Below are positions 52,796 to 61,102 of a stretch of 64,000 nucleotides of DNA, piece after piece. The notes under the pieces were generated by a model, which saw only the letters and a program-made list of their open reading frames with translations, did not search any database and was not told the DNA's origin. The position numbers were made by a program, and so were the translations under genes. Position 1 is the stretch's first letter, and the number at the start of each line of letters is the position of its first letter. This DNA is from Paracoccaceae bacterium. GTDB taxonomy: Bacteria > Pseudomonadota > Alphaproteobacteria > Rhodobacterales > Rhodobacteraceae. Location of the stretch: the NCBI GenBank assembly GCA_902543185.1, contig CACBXB010000010.1, positions 1-64,000 of the forward strand, given 5' to 3'.

Positions 52796-53812
52796 ATGTC
52801 TATTAAACCATTAGTAATAGGTGTCACAATGGGTGATCCAGCTGGGATTGGTCCTGAAATCACTACAGCGCTTCTAGCTGAACGGGTTTATGAAAAAGAA
52901 GTTCGGGCGGTCCTAATTGGATGCGCAAAGATGGTTGAAGAAGCTGCAAGGCGAAAAGGTCTCGATGTTTCAGTCCGGCGTCATGAAGTCCTTAAACGTA
53001 ATGAACTTAGATCAGGGGTCATTGATGTTTATGATCCTGAGGTCTTTGATGCTGCCTTGGTTCAGCCTGGTGGTATCAGTAAGGAGGCTGGAGAGGCATC
53101 AATGCTTTACAATCGGCAAGGTGCTGAATTAGCTATGGCTGAAGAAATAGATGGTCTTGTAACTTCGCCAGTGACAAAAGCTAGTGCCAAGATGGCAGGC
53201 TACGATTATCCCGGACAAGCTGAGTATTTTGCTGAGCTGGCTGGCGGAGTACCATTTTCTACCATTTTGATCTGGCAAAACTTCAAGGCGGCACTTTTTA
53301 CTACTCACACTCCATTAATCGATGCTTGCAGAGCGGTAACAAAAGATAATCTCTTGAAAAAAATTCGTTATCTGCACCAAAACCGTTTTGCGCTTGGTCT
53401 TCCCAATCTTCGTTTAGCTGTCGCTGCACTTAATCCCCACGCTGGAGAGTTTGGGACTATGGGTCGGGAGGAAAAAGATGAAATAGAGCCAGCTATTTCA
53501 ATAGCGCAAAGTGAAGGTATTTCTGTCGATGGACCTTTCCCAGTTAATGCACTGATTTCTCCACCTTACAACGGTAGAGATTATGATTTAACTTTGGCGC
53601 TTTATCATGATCAGGTGGTTTCGCGCATGAATATGAATGAGACGACAACACTTACTTTTGGTCTTCCATTTATCCGAACATCAGTAGGGCATGGTTCAGC
53701 ATTAGATATTGCTGGAAATGATGTTGCTGATCATGGTGCGCTGGCCACGACTTATGATCACACTGTTGATCTTGCTCTATCACGCCAAAATTCGAAGATT
53801 TTCTCTCAATGA
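52796..53812 (+). CDS. pdxA2: PdxA-family 4-phosphohydroxythreonate dehydrogenase (PdxA2-like)
   Basis: A 338-residue metal- and NAD-dependent oxidative decarboxylase. VIGVTMGDPAGIGPEI opens the protein; metal-ligand histidines are seen in FTTHTPL, LNPHAGEFG and LALYHDQV. PdxA itself serves vitamin B6 synthesis, while PdxA2 oxidises D-threonate 4-phosphate to dihydroxyacetone phosphate and CO2. The kinase partner and TRAP importer favour the catabolic role. AGGAG eight bases before ATG 52796 sets the start. The stop overlaps dctQ by 4 bp. Confidence 0.86.
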   Translation: MSIKPLVIGVTMGDPAGIGPEITTALLAERVYEKEVRAVLIGCAKMVEEAARRKGLDVSVRRHEVLKRNELRSGVIDVYDPEVFDAALVQPGGISKEAGEASMLYNRQGAELAMAEEIDGLVTSPVTKASAKMAGYDYPGQAEYFAELAGGVPFSTILIWQNFKAALFTTHTPLIDACRAVTKDNLLKKIRYLHQNRFALGLPNLRLAVAALNPHAGEFGTMGREEKDEIEPAISIAQSEGISVDGPFPVNALISPPYNGRDYDLTLALYHDQVVSRMNMNETTTLTFGLPFIRTSVGHGSALDIAGNDVADHGALATTYDHTVDLALSRQNSKIFSQ

Positions 53813-54321
53813 CTGATCAAAAAAATAGTCCAATTGCGAGAGCGCGTTTTAAAATGATTAAATTGCAACAGCATATTCTTATTCTGATAGCAATTTCCAT
53901 GACTATTGTCGTGGTTTATCAAATTGTCGCCCGTATTGGTGGTTTCTCGGTAAGGTGGACCGAAGAATTAGCCAGGTTCCTCAGTATATGGGCAACTTTT
54001 CTAGCAGTACCAATTCTCATAGCGTCTGGAAGACTGATAAATATAGATTTTTTCTATATGGCAATGCCTGCTTGGCTTCGGCGTTTGATTTCCTATCTCC
54101 AAATTTTGATCTCTATAGCTGCATTTCTAACCCTTATTTGGATAGGTTTTGCACAAGTACAGGCAACTTGGCATCAGACCAGCCCAGGTCTGCTTTGGCC
54201 TATGGGTCTTTTTACACTGCCTGTAGTGGTTTGTTCAATTCTTAGCATTTTTGTTACTCCTGACTGGTTAACTTTCAATCAACGCTTTGGAGAAGATGCC
54301 GATATGGAGAAATACCTATGA
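53809..54321 (+). CDS. dctQ: TRAP transporter small permease
   Basis: A 170-residue membrane protein with four predicted helices. The segment VRWTEELARFLSIWATFLAVPI is the DctQ family hallmark (WTEELARYLL in others). It starts within the PdxA2 stop (ATGA) and its own stop overlaps dctM in the same way, so translation is coupled. It supports the large permease in organic acid uptake. Confidence 0.9.
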   Translation: MTDQKNSPIARARFKMIKLQQHILILIAISMTIVVVYQIVARIGGFSVRWTEELARFLSIWATFLAVPILIASGRLINIDFFYMAMPAWLRRLISYLQILISIAAFLTLIWIGFAQVQATWHQTSPGLLWPMGLFTLPVVVCSILSIFVTPDWLTFNQRFGEDADMEKYL

Positions 54322-55595
54322 CTGTTGGTATGATTCTTATAGTTTTGGCGGTACTAGCGGCAATAGGTCTACCCGTTTCTATTGCAATTCTTGTCCCATC
54401 ACTACTTTATCTCTTCGTAAATGAAATCCCACTTTCTTCAGCAATCGCTAGAATGTCTGGTTCAGTAAATTCGTTTACCGTGATGGCTGTTCCATTTTTC
54501 ATTATGGCTGGTCAGGTCATGAACCATAGTGGGTTGACCGAAAAATTAGTGGCCTTCACTCGATGTCTTGTGGGGCATTTACGTGGAGGGTTAGCGCAGG
54601 TTAATGTTGCTGCAAGTATAATCTTTGCAGGTATGTCAGGGTCTGCTGTTGCTGATGCAGGTGGGCTTGGATCGGTCTTAATTGGACCTATGAAAAAGGA
54701 TGGATATACCGCATCTTTCTCAGCTGCCGTTACAGCAGCATCTTCTACAATAGGTCCCATTATACCTCCTTCAATTCCAATGGTAATTTTTGCCGTTATT
54801 GCTGAAGAGTCTGTTGGCCGACTTTTTATTGCTGGTGCAGTACCCGGTTTTCTATTGGGCTTATTAATGATGGTTATGCTGCGTTTTTTACCGCAAACTC
54901 GTGATATAAAAGTTTATCCTCGTGCTTCTCTAAATGAGTTTCGTGCTCATTTACCTGCTGGGATTTTGGCAATACTTATGCCAGCAATAATTCTAATTGG
55001 GATTACCATGGGAGTTTTCACTCCAACCGAGGCGGCAGCAGTGGCAGCAGTCTATGCAACAATTGTGGGTGCATTTATTCTTCGTGGTCTTACATTTCAG
55101 CGTTTTCGTGAGGCGCTTTTGCAAAGTATGCTCCTATCAGGAAATGTTTTGTTCGTTGTTGCCGTAGCAGGTGTATTTGGATGGATTTTGGCACGTGAAG
55201 GTGTTTCTGGCCAACTGGCAGATTGGTTGGTTACAATGGATTTGTCACCGCTGATGCTGCTTATTGTGCTAAACATTTTGCTTTTGCTTATTGGTTGTGT
55301 CCTTGAGCCGATTTCTGTTTTGATAGTTCTTACCCCAGTTTTAGTACCAGTAATCGGATATGCAGGGATCGATACAGTTCATTTTGGAGTAATAATGGTT
55401 TTCAATTTAATGATAGGTCTTGTAACTCCGCCTATGGGATTAGTTTTATACGTCGTTAGTGATGTGTCTGGCGAAAGGTTTGAAAAGGTTGTTAAGGATA
55501 TTTTGCCTTTTTATCTACCTATGTTATTTGTCTTGTTGTTAATTACAATTTTTCCCAACCTAGTGCTCTGGCTGCCAAATCTGATGTTCAATTGA
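54318..55595 (+). CDS. dctM: TRAP transporter large permease
   Basis: A 425-residue membrane protein with about twelve helices. Conserved TRAP motifs include AVPFFIMAGQVMN, GMSGSAVADAGGLGSVLI, TAASSTIGPIIPPSIPMV and the NLMIGLVTPPMG segment. It is the Na+-coupled channel half of the importer. It is the last gene of the LysR-controlled operon; the right direct repeat follows 178 bp later. Confidence 0.92.
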   Translation: MTVGMILIVLAVLAAIGLPVSIAILVPSLLYLFVNEIPLSSAIARMSGSVNSFTVMAVPFFIMAGQVMNHSGLTEKLVAFTRCLVGHLRGGLAQVNVAASIIFAGMSGSAVADAGGLGSVLIGPMKKDGYTASFSAAVTAASSTIGPIIPPSIPMVIFAVIAEESVGRLFIAGAVPGFLLGLLMMVMLRFLPQTRDIKVYPRASLNEFRAHLPAGILAILMPAIILIGITMGVFTPTEAAAVAAVYATIVGAFILRGLTFQRFREALLQSMLLSGNVLFVVAVAGVFGWILAREGVSGQLADWLVTMDLSPLMLLIVLNILLLLIGCVLEPISVLIVLTPVLVPVIGYAGIDTVHFGVIMVFNLMIGLVTPPMGLVLYVVSDVSGERFEKVVKDILPFYLPMLFVLLLITIFPNLVLWLPNLMFN

Positions 55596-55773
55596 AGCAT
55601 CTGCAAAAATGTTGTCAAGTAAGGCAATGCTTGATAGTGGCTTAGCAGTTAGCGAACAAACGGATAAAGTTCGATGACGACTTTCTTTGAGCGTCGATGT
55701 TTGAAATACTATCGTCATTTAGAGATGCTTTTCTAATGGGAACTGCGGTTTATAACGATCGCTCGCACCCCCT

Positions 55774-55811
55774 ATGACAGAAATGACAAAGTCTCCTTTA
55801 TCAGGCGTAGG
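55774..55811 (-). repeat. Direct repeat, copy 2 (right border of the TRAP/PdxA2 cassette)
   Basis: It matches copy 1 (47968-48005) at 36 of 38 positions. On the minus strand the frame PTPDKGDFVISVI is open here too but then continues with a different C-terminus (GGASDRYKPQFPLEKHL). It is not in frame with the cyclase gene upstream. It lies in the 287-bp gap between dctM and the cyclase. Confidence 0.85.
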
Positions 55812-55846
55812 GGGGAGGTCGTTAAAAAACTAGAAGGACAGAGTGG

Positions 55847-55871
55847 TAAGATACTGCTCTCATAATTTTCT
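55847..55871 (-). repeat. Dispersed repeat, copy A
   Basis: A 25-bp element 12 bp downstream of the cyclase gene (minus strand). It matches copy C (59494-59518) at 23 of 25 positions and copy B (58443-58467) less well. All three copies lie shortly beyond the 3' end of a minus-strand gene or gene remnant, within 3.7 kb. Confidence 0.7.
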
Positions 55872-55882
55872 AAAAAATTAAA

Positions 55883-57361
55883 TTACACAAGTCGACTCAA
55901 AACATCTGAAATTAATTTCATTGCTCTGTCGTTGTCTTCTATTTCATTTGGATCGAACGTTAGTGATAAACCTGGAATCGATTTAACCAATTTTGACGAG
56001 TATGAACTGCTGCTGGAAGTAAATCCTGATACCTCGTAAGTTTGAATTGGATAAGAAACCCCCTTAACCGAGATTTCTTGCTTTTTGATGCATTTTATTT
56101 CTTCTTTTACCAAGAGATAGGTATCTTCCGAAATTAGAATTTTATTTGACTCCGAATTAGTTTCCAGCCTTGCTGCCAAGTTCACTCCATTACCAATGAC
56201 CGTGTAGTCTAATCTGTCCTCAGATCCAAAATTTCCAACTGTACAAACACCTGAGTGAATACCCATTCTAGCATTAAGTGATCTGGCTAATCCTCTTTCA
56301 CGCCATGCTTCACGAAGTAGTTCTAGTTTCTCCAACATCTCAAGAGCCATTGAAACACATGCCATTGCATCTTCTTTATTTCCTCTGCTTTCGGGATCGC
56401 CAAAAAATACGAGAATTGCATCGCCAATAAATTTGTCGATAGTACCTCCCCAACGAATTGCAATCTTTGACATTTCTGTAAGATACTGGGTCAAAAGTTC
56501 AGTTAATATTTCAGGTTCAAGTCGTTCAGTTAGTTCTGTGAAACCCTGCAAGTCAGAGAAGAAAACAGTCAGTGGCTTACGCTGTGTCTGAATCTTAACA
56601 TCAAGTTCTCCTGAAAAAATGGATTCGTAAACTTGTGGAGAAAAATACTTTGCTAACTTTTCCGAAAGGTCTACCAACTCCTTGGTTCGGTCAGCAACTT
56701 TGCTCTCTAAATTTGTATTTAAATCAGCAAGCTCCGCATGTGCTTTATCCAAGTCTTGTAACCGTTGCTGCTCTAGCTGATACAGTTTAGCATTTTGCAA
56801 AGCGTTAGCCGTTTGGTTTGCAAGAATTTTTATTATTAATTCATCAGATTTATCAAAAATATTAACTTGATCACTCTCTACCGAAAATACCCCAATCAAT
56901 TCGTCTTCCATCAACATTGGTATCGCAACCTGACTCTCGGCGTTTTTCAGACCAGGAAGACTTATTTCATCTGCAACTACTGTATCTTCTGACGGTTGGA
57001 TTTGCTGTTTAATAGCCTGCATATACTGCTTTTGTGCGCCAAGATTTGCCATGCGCATTAGCTTCTTTTTTTTGGCGACCATCCCTATTACACCAACGCC
57101 AATCTTTACCTCGGCCCCTATACCCTCTTCTTTATAGCCATGCGTTGATATAACTTTTAGAGCATTTTCAGAACTATCAAGCAAAAGTATCATTGAGTGT
57201 TTGAAATCGAAGTATTCTTCCATGCTCTTGAGCATAGTTTTAGCAATATCATCTAAGTTTAAAGTTTTACTAATCTGCGACGCTACCCTCTCGATGATCT
57301 CAATTTCTTTATTGCGGCGTTCTAGCTGTTCAGCTAGCGTTTTGGCATCACTATCAGTCAT
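55883..57361 (-). CDS. GAF domain-containing adenylate/guanylate cyclase
   Basis: A 492-residue class III cyclase. A GAF sensor spans about 25-190, a coiled coil with a CHASE-like link about 193-240, and the cyclase domain about 260-455. Metal aspartates are D270 in FFSDLQGFTE and D314 in GDAILVFFG; K310 and the DYTVIG segment suggest ATP rather than GTP as substrate. No membrane segment, so the sensor is cytoplasmic. It is the last gene of an operon with two FMN-binding split-barrel proteins; a redox, flavin or small-molecule signal for the GAF domain is plausible inference. Confidence 0.88.
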   Translation of the reverse strand: MTDSDAKTLAEQLERRNKEIEIIERVASQISKTLNLDDIAKTMLKSMEEYFDFKHSMILLLDSSENALKVISTHGYKEEGIGAEVKIGVGVIGMVAKKKKLMRMANLGAQKQYMQAIKQQIQPSEDTVVADEISLPGLKNAESQVAIPMLMEDELIGVFSVESDQVNIFDKSDELIIKILANQTANALQNAKLYQLEQQRLQDLDKAHAELADLNTNLESKVADRTKELVDLSEKLAKYFSPQVYESIFSGELDVKIQTQRKPLTVFFSDLQGFTELTERLEPEILTELLTQYLTEMSKIAIRWGGTIDKFIGDAILVFFGDPESRGNKEDAMACVSMALEMLEKLELLREAWRERGLARSLNARMGIHSGVCTVGNFGSEDRLDYTVIGNGVNLAARLETNSESNKILISEDTYLLVKEEIKCIKKQEISVKGVSYPIQTYEVSGFTSSSSSYSSKLVKSIPGLSLTFDPNEIEDNDRAMKLISDVLSRLV

Positions 57362-57421
57362 TTGATTTCACCTAAAAGTTTTGCTTGTGATTGCTTTGCC
57401 ACGCAAAAAATTTTTCTTAAC

Positions 57422-57814
57422 CTATAAATTATTTTTTGAAATTGATAGAACGGTATAAATGTCTGCTCCCTTAAGTTCAAAGACACCTGACATTCCACTC
57501 ATTGAGGCAATTGCCTCTAGTTTCATATCCATTTCGTCAAACAGGTCGCCCTCACTTTCAGTTCTGTTATATTTCAATTCTAGCGTATAGGTATCGAAAG
57601 AAGCAGGGTTAGTTATCGTTGCAAAAGCAAACGGATTCTGGCTTATGTTTTTTCTAGTTTTATTGAAAAACTGAAAAGATAGAGCGACCTCTGTTTCGTT
57701 AACATGCCAGATTTGAGATATAACTGTCGTGTTAGGCTCTCCATCATTTGACACAGTCGTAATCCAACTCGGAAACATTCCTTGTAATGCAGGGAGGTGA
57801 TCATCATTAATCAT
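57422..57814 (-). CDS. Pyridoxamine 5'-phosphate oxidase-like FMN-binding protein
   Basis: A 130-residue split-barrel flavin-binding protein. The N-terminus has LPALQGMFPSWITTVSNDGEPNTTVISQ, typical of the small PNPOx-like group, and NKTRKNISQNPFAFATITNP covers the phosphate region. It lacks the residues of true pyridoxamine oxidase, so it may be a flavin reductase, F420- or heme-related enzyme, or a redox sensor. It sits 17 bp after a similar protein gene and 60 bp before the cyclase. Confidence 0.8.
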   Translation of the reverse strand: MINDDHLPALQGMFPSWITTVSNDGEPNTTVISQIWHVNETEVALSFQFFNKTRKNISQNPFAFATITNPASFDTYTLELKYNRTESEGDLFDEMDMKLEAIASMSGMSGVFELKGADIYTVLSISKNNL

Positions 57815-57831
57815 GAAATTTCTCCAACATA

Positions 57832-58284
57832 TTAAATCTCTTTTCCTGCATCAGGACCGGGGGTCTGAACAAAAACTTTGTCGACTGAAAAGACCACTGC
57901 AATGTCTATTGGCTTTAACCAATATCTATCTGCTAAATTTTTGGGAATTCCCAGTTCATCATAAAAACCATACATTTTTTTTCTTAGGTCATCGCAGACT
58001 TGAATTTCATCATCATTAACATTACGGAGTTCTATTACTGCGCCCTTTAAATTGTAAGCTTCATGGCTGATAACAGTTGCGAAAAGACTGACACGTGAAC
58101 CTATCTCTAAGTGTTCTAGAAATAGCTTGTTCGTCTTTTTGTTTAGACAACAAACAATAGTGTTCGTAGCTTGATCGCAGCAAATGCCCAGTGGATCGGC
58201 ATGAAATGGCCGCAACGAAGAAGAGGCACATCCAATATGGCCTATACCATTCGTTAACACATTATAAACTTGATCTGAGATCAT
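57832..58284 (-). CDS. Second PNPOx-like/FMN-binding split-barrel protein
   Basis: A 150-residue split-barrel protein, diverged from its neighbour. LEIGSRVSLFATVISHEAYNLKGAVIEL is the recognisable strand pair. Three cysteines cluster near NTIVCCLNKKTNK and GICCDQ. It is probably the first gene of the operon leading to the GAF cyclase. A pair of flavin proteins encoded with a cyclase suggests a sensing module; that is inference. Family assignment is by pattern only. Confidence 0.7.
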   Translation of the reverse strand: MISDQVYNVLTNGIGHIGCASSSLRPFHADPLGICCDQATNTIVCCLNKKTNKLFLEHLEIGSRVSLFATVISHEAYNLKGAVIELRNVNDDEIQVCDDLRKKMYGFYDELGIPKNLADRYWLKPIDIAVVFSVDKVFVQTPGPDAGKEI

Positions 58285-58442
58285 CTATTCTACCTAAAAT
58301 ACTATGTTAATAAAGTCATACTCTTCAGAATACTAAATTGCTATTAGATAATTTTCTGGTGCGACAAAATATTTATTAAGGCTTAATTACGTACTACTAG
58401 ATTAAAAGGGAAGGGGCAAACAACTACCAGCGTTTAGGTTGC

Positions 58443-58467
58443 TAAGATACCGCTGTCACATTTTTTT
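58443..58467 (-). repeat. Dispersed repeat, copy B
   Basis: Lies 22 bp beyond the stop codon of the patatin gene. It matches copy C at 20 of 25 core positions, and the similarity to C continues on the left (TAGGTT) and on the right (GGTATTCA) and into the patatin 3' coding end. So B and C share about 100 bp of diverged homology. Confidence 0.65.
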
Positions 58468-58488
58468 TGAAAAAGGTATTCATCTTTT

Positions 58489-59340
58489 TTAATCAAAGTC
58501 CTCTAAACAATTTAAAAATTCTCCAGCAACTCGTTTTCCTAATTTATAGTCTGCTTTTAAAAACTCTATATTTTTTGTATCTCTTTTTGATTTCAGTTTT
58601 TTTGGAGGACATAGTTGTATGATTTCACAATCGTGTGGAGGATTGTTTATAAAATCCAGTGCGCGATTGTAAGTTTTGTCGTGCTCTAATAATGCTTTTC
58701 TCAATCGAGGATATTGTGACGATAGGAAAGCGCCAATGTAATTTTCGAGCTTCAGTCTCCTTCTAAATTTTTTCTCATATGTTCTAATTACAGTTATTTT
58801 CTTAGCCCCCATTTTATATGCTTTTTCCACAGGTAAGGGGTCCGCAATGCCTCCATCAAATTTCCTGCGTCCGTCGATTAAACTTGGTGTTTTTACCAAT
58901 ATAGGCAGGGTTCCAGACGCGATCATTTTTGGCATCCACTCACCATCCCCAAATGAATAATATTCAGCATTCGCTTCGATCGCATCGGTTACAACCGCAA
59001 TGTAGTTTTTGCCCTCTAAGTTATTTTTAATTTTTTCCATGCTCGGGTTAAACATTTTCTCACCATCTTCGTACATTTGATGAAATTTTAATATGTCTTT
59101 ACCAGTAAAGATATTTTTATAACTCAGGTAATTACCTTGTGCGGCATAGAGCATTTTATCCAAATTATTGTCTGTTTCTTTAATTAGATACCAGCATAGG
59201 ACAGCCACACCATTTGATACACCAATATAAATATCAAATGGATCATAATTTTGGTTTATAAAAGTGTCAGTTATTCCAAAAGAAAATACACCTCTTTGGC
59301 CGCCACCTTCTATGATAAGAGCTGTTTTTTTATTTTCCAT
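58489..59340 (-). CDS. Patatin-like phospholipase
   Basis: A 283-residue lipid acyl hydrolase. The oxyanion loop is GGGQRG (12-17), the nucleophile is S42 in GVSNG and the catalytic Asp is D162 in DGG. No signal peptide, so it acts in the cytoplasm or membrane surface on phospholipids or acyl chains. The C-terminus is basic. It is monocistronic. A related 3' end appears as a remnant at about 59.5 kb, which suggests a former tandem copy. Confidence 0.87.
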   Translation of the reverse strand: MENKKTALIIEGGGQRGVFSFGITDTFINQNYDPFDIYIGVSNGVAVLCWYLIKETDNNLDKMLYAAQGNYLSYKNIFTGKDILKFHQMYEDGEKMFNPSMEKIKNNLEGKNYIAVVTDAIEANAEYYSFGDGEWMPKMIASGTLPILVKTPSLIDGRRKFDGGIADPLPVEKAYKMGAKKITVIRTYEKKFRRRLKLENYIGAFLSSQYPRLRKALLEHDKTYNRALDFINNPPHDCEIIQLCPPKKLKSKRDTKNIEFLKADYKLGKRVAGEFLNCLEDFD

Positions 59341-59493
59341 GACAACAAATAATTAGAAAAGTTAAGTAAAAAATCAAATCTGTTTGATAGAAATTTCAAA
59401 ACAAACTGACCCAGCATGGAAATTAATAATTGGTGCAAATCGAGATGAAATAAAGGATAGGAAGCCGCTTAGACCTAGCAGCTGTTAGGTTAC

Positions 59494-59518
59494 TAAGATA
59501 CTGGTCTCACAATTTTCT
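59494..59518 (-). repeat. Dispersed repeat, copy C, with patatin-like remnant
   Basis: Matches copy A at 23 of 25 positions. Immediately right (minus-strand upstream), the sequence aligns with the last codons of the patatin gene: 23 of 29 positions match from GAGGA onwards. Here it reads EDYDQKR then stop, where the patatin ends EDFD. No full-length gene remains, so it looks like a decayed second copy. Confidence 0.6.
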
Positions 59519-59633
59519 GTAAACGGTATTCAACGTTTCTGATCATAATCCTCGTTTATAAATTTTTCACCAAAATCCAGAATTTGGTATACAAAAGATA
59601 CTGATTGAATAAAAGAACATGGGTTTGTGACAG

Positions 59634-59786
59634 ATGTCTCAACTGTTAATTTTTATGGCACTAACAGTCTTTGTTGCTGTTCTGATGCGAAAGAAAAAGC
59701 ATAGACCGAATAGAAAGTTTACACCAAAGCCTGTCAGTAAATCTTTTAGTAGAAATCCTGAAAACAGAAGAAAAAAGTATAGATAA
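59634..59786 (+). CDS. Small membrane protein, 50 residues
   Basis: The sequence begins MSQLLIFMALTVFVAVL, one transmembrane helix, then a very basic tail with many Lys/Arg (RKKKHRPNR and NRRKKYR). Its TAA stop overlaps the ATG of the YceI-like gene by one base (TAATG), a strong sign that it is translated. The ribosome site is weak. Function unknown; the basic tail could contact membrane lipids or RNA. It is too short for many gene finders. Confidence 0.65.
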   Translation: MSQLLIFMALTVFVAVLMRKKKHRPNRKFTPKPVSKSFSRNPENRRKKYR

Positions 59787-60337
59787 TGGCCCGATCTGCT
59801 CTTTATTTACTCATTTTTCTATGTGCTTTTTGCGGTCCCTCAATATCTGAAGAATACCAACTTCCCCAAAACACAGATGTGACTTTCAAATATTCTGTTG
59901 CGGGCCTACCATTTGAGGGGGAATTTAAAGTCACTGAAAGTAAGTTCGATATTAATTTTAGGAATCCCGTTCAATCTGTTTTTTCTGTAAAATTTGATTT
60001 GATGAAAAGCAATGCAGGTTTTCCACTTGCTACAACGGCGATGAAACAAGTATTAGATGCTTATAGATTTCCTGAAGTAACCTTTGAAAGCAAATCTGTA
60101 GAATTTGGTGATGAAAAATTTAACGTACTAGGGTTTCTAAAAATCAGAAACGTAGTAAAGCCAGTTAATTTAATAGTGATTGTTTTGGAAGATTATAACT
60201 CAGAAAGCGAAAAAATTTATTTTTCTATTCGAGCAAGATTCAAAAGGCGTCAATTTGGTGCAGATGGCTATTATCCACTAGTGCGTGACGCAATCATAAT
60301 TCAGGATGTTTTAACACTAAATAAATCGCGGGAATAA
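59786..60337 (+). CDS. YceI-like periplasmic protein
   Basis: A 183-residue exported beta-barrel lipid-binding protein. A signal peptide of about 21 residues is followed by YQLPQNTDVTFKYSVAGLPFEGEFKV, then AMKQVLDAYRFPEVTFESKSV and FGADGYYPLVRDAIIIQ, in YceI order. Members bind isoprenoid-like lipids in the periplasm. It is coupled to the small membrane protein before it. Substrate and trigger unknown. Confidence 0.85.
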   Translation: MARSALYLLIFLCAFCGPSISEEYQLPQNTDVTFKYSVAGLPFEGEFKVTESKFDINFRNPVQSVFSVKFDLMKSNAGFPLATTAMKQVLDAYRFPEVTFESKSVEFGDEKFNVLGFLKIRNVVKPVNLIVIVLEDYNSESEKIYFSIRARFKRRQFGADGYYPLVRDAIIIQDVLTLNKSRE

Positions 60338-60382
60338 AATAAACCCGTACAAAAATATGCAATGGTAGAGACCCTATGCGAA

Positions 60383-60856
60383 CTAGAGTGAATTCATAGG
60401 TTTGTTAATATCATCAAAGCACATTTTTATTATCTCTGCGTGAAGACGGAAATCAGATGCTAGCTTGTCTCTTAATAATCGAGCATCTTTTTCAATTTCA
60501 AATAGGCTACTCCATATTACAGAATGATCCTCAGCGGGTAACTTTTTTAACCGCGCTGTAATATCAGAGGTTTTTTCATAGAAATCACTTGTCAAAGCAA
60601 CAAATAGCTTTTCTAAATTAGCCTCTGTATAAAACCTCTTGTCAATTTCAGACTGCATCTTTGAGCGATTTAATTTTGCCTGTAAAACGTATGGTTGTTC
60701 CACTTCATCTGGTTGCCAACCTTTACCACCCCAAGGCATCAATGCATTGCCACAAGTTGAGAAATCCGCCACGGCCTTGATGTACAACGCCCTTACGTCA
60801 ATGCTCGCAAAGCAAAGATTTGGCAAGACAATGCAAATCAAAAATAGTCGTTTCAT
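60383..60856 (-). CDS. Secreted hypothetical protein
   Basis: A 157-residue protein with a signal peptide of about 17 residues (MKRLFLICIVLPNLCFA). The mature part is helical and charged, with two cysteines at about 35 and 148 that could form a disulfide. I do not recognise a family; a loose resemblance to lysozyme-inhibitor-like secreted proteins is not convincing. It is monocistronic and convergent with the YceI gene. Confidence 0.7.
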   Translation of the reverse strand: MKRLFLICIVLPNLCFASIDVRALYIKAVADFSTCGNALMPWGGKGWQPDEVEQPYVLQAKLNRSKMQSEIDKRFYTEANLEKLFVALTSDFYEKTSDITARLKKLPAEDHSVIWSSLFEIEKDARLLRDKLASDFRLHAEIIKMCFDDINKPMNSL

Positions 60857-61102
60857 CTGACTTTCCTCAATTTATTTACAGCCTGTAAGACCAAGTTTTC
60901 AAATCTAGTTGATATACGCTTGCGCACTGAATTTGGATTTAAAAGCTGCGTTGACTTAATTTTGCCAGAATTGGTTCATCTGATAATCTCCAATTTCTAG
61001 CCGGCGTAAGACCAGTAATAAGAGGCAGATAAAACAAGTAATTCAACAGTAGTGCGGGCTTTGAAGCTACGCATTCGCCAATTTACGTTTTAGTAGCAGA
61101 AG

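Noticed and set aside
55596-55882. Small minus-strand gene covering direct repeat copy 2
   Set aside because: The open frame is short, without a ribosome site or start codon; the repeat peptide has different ends in the two copies.
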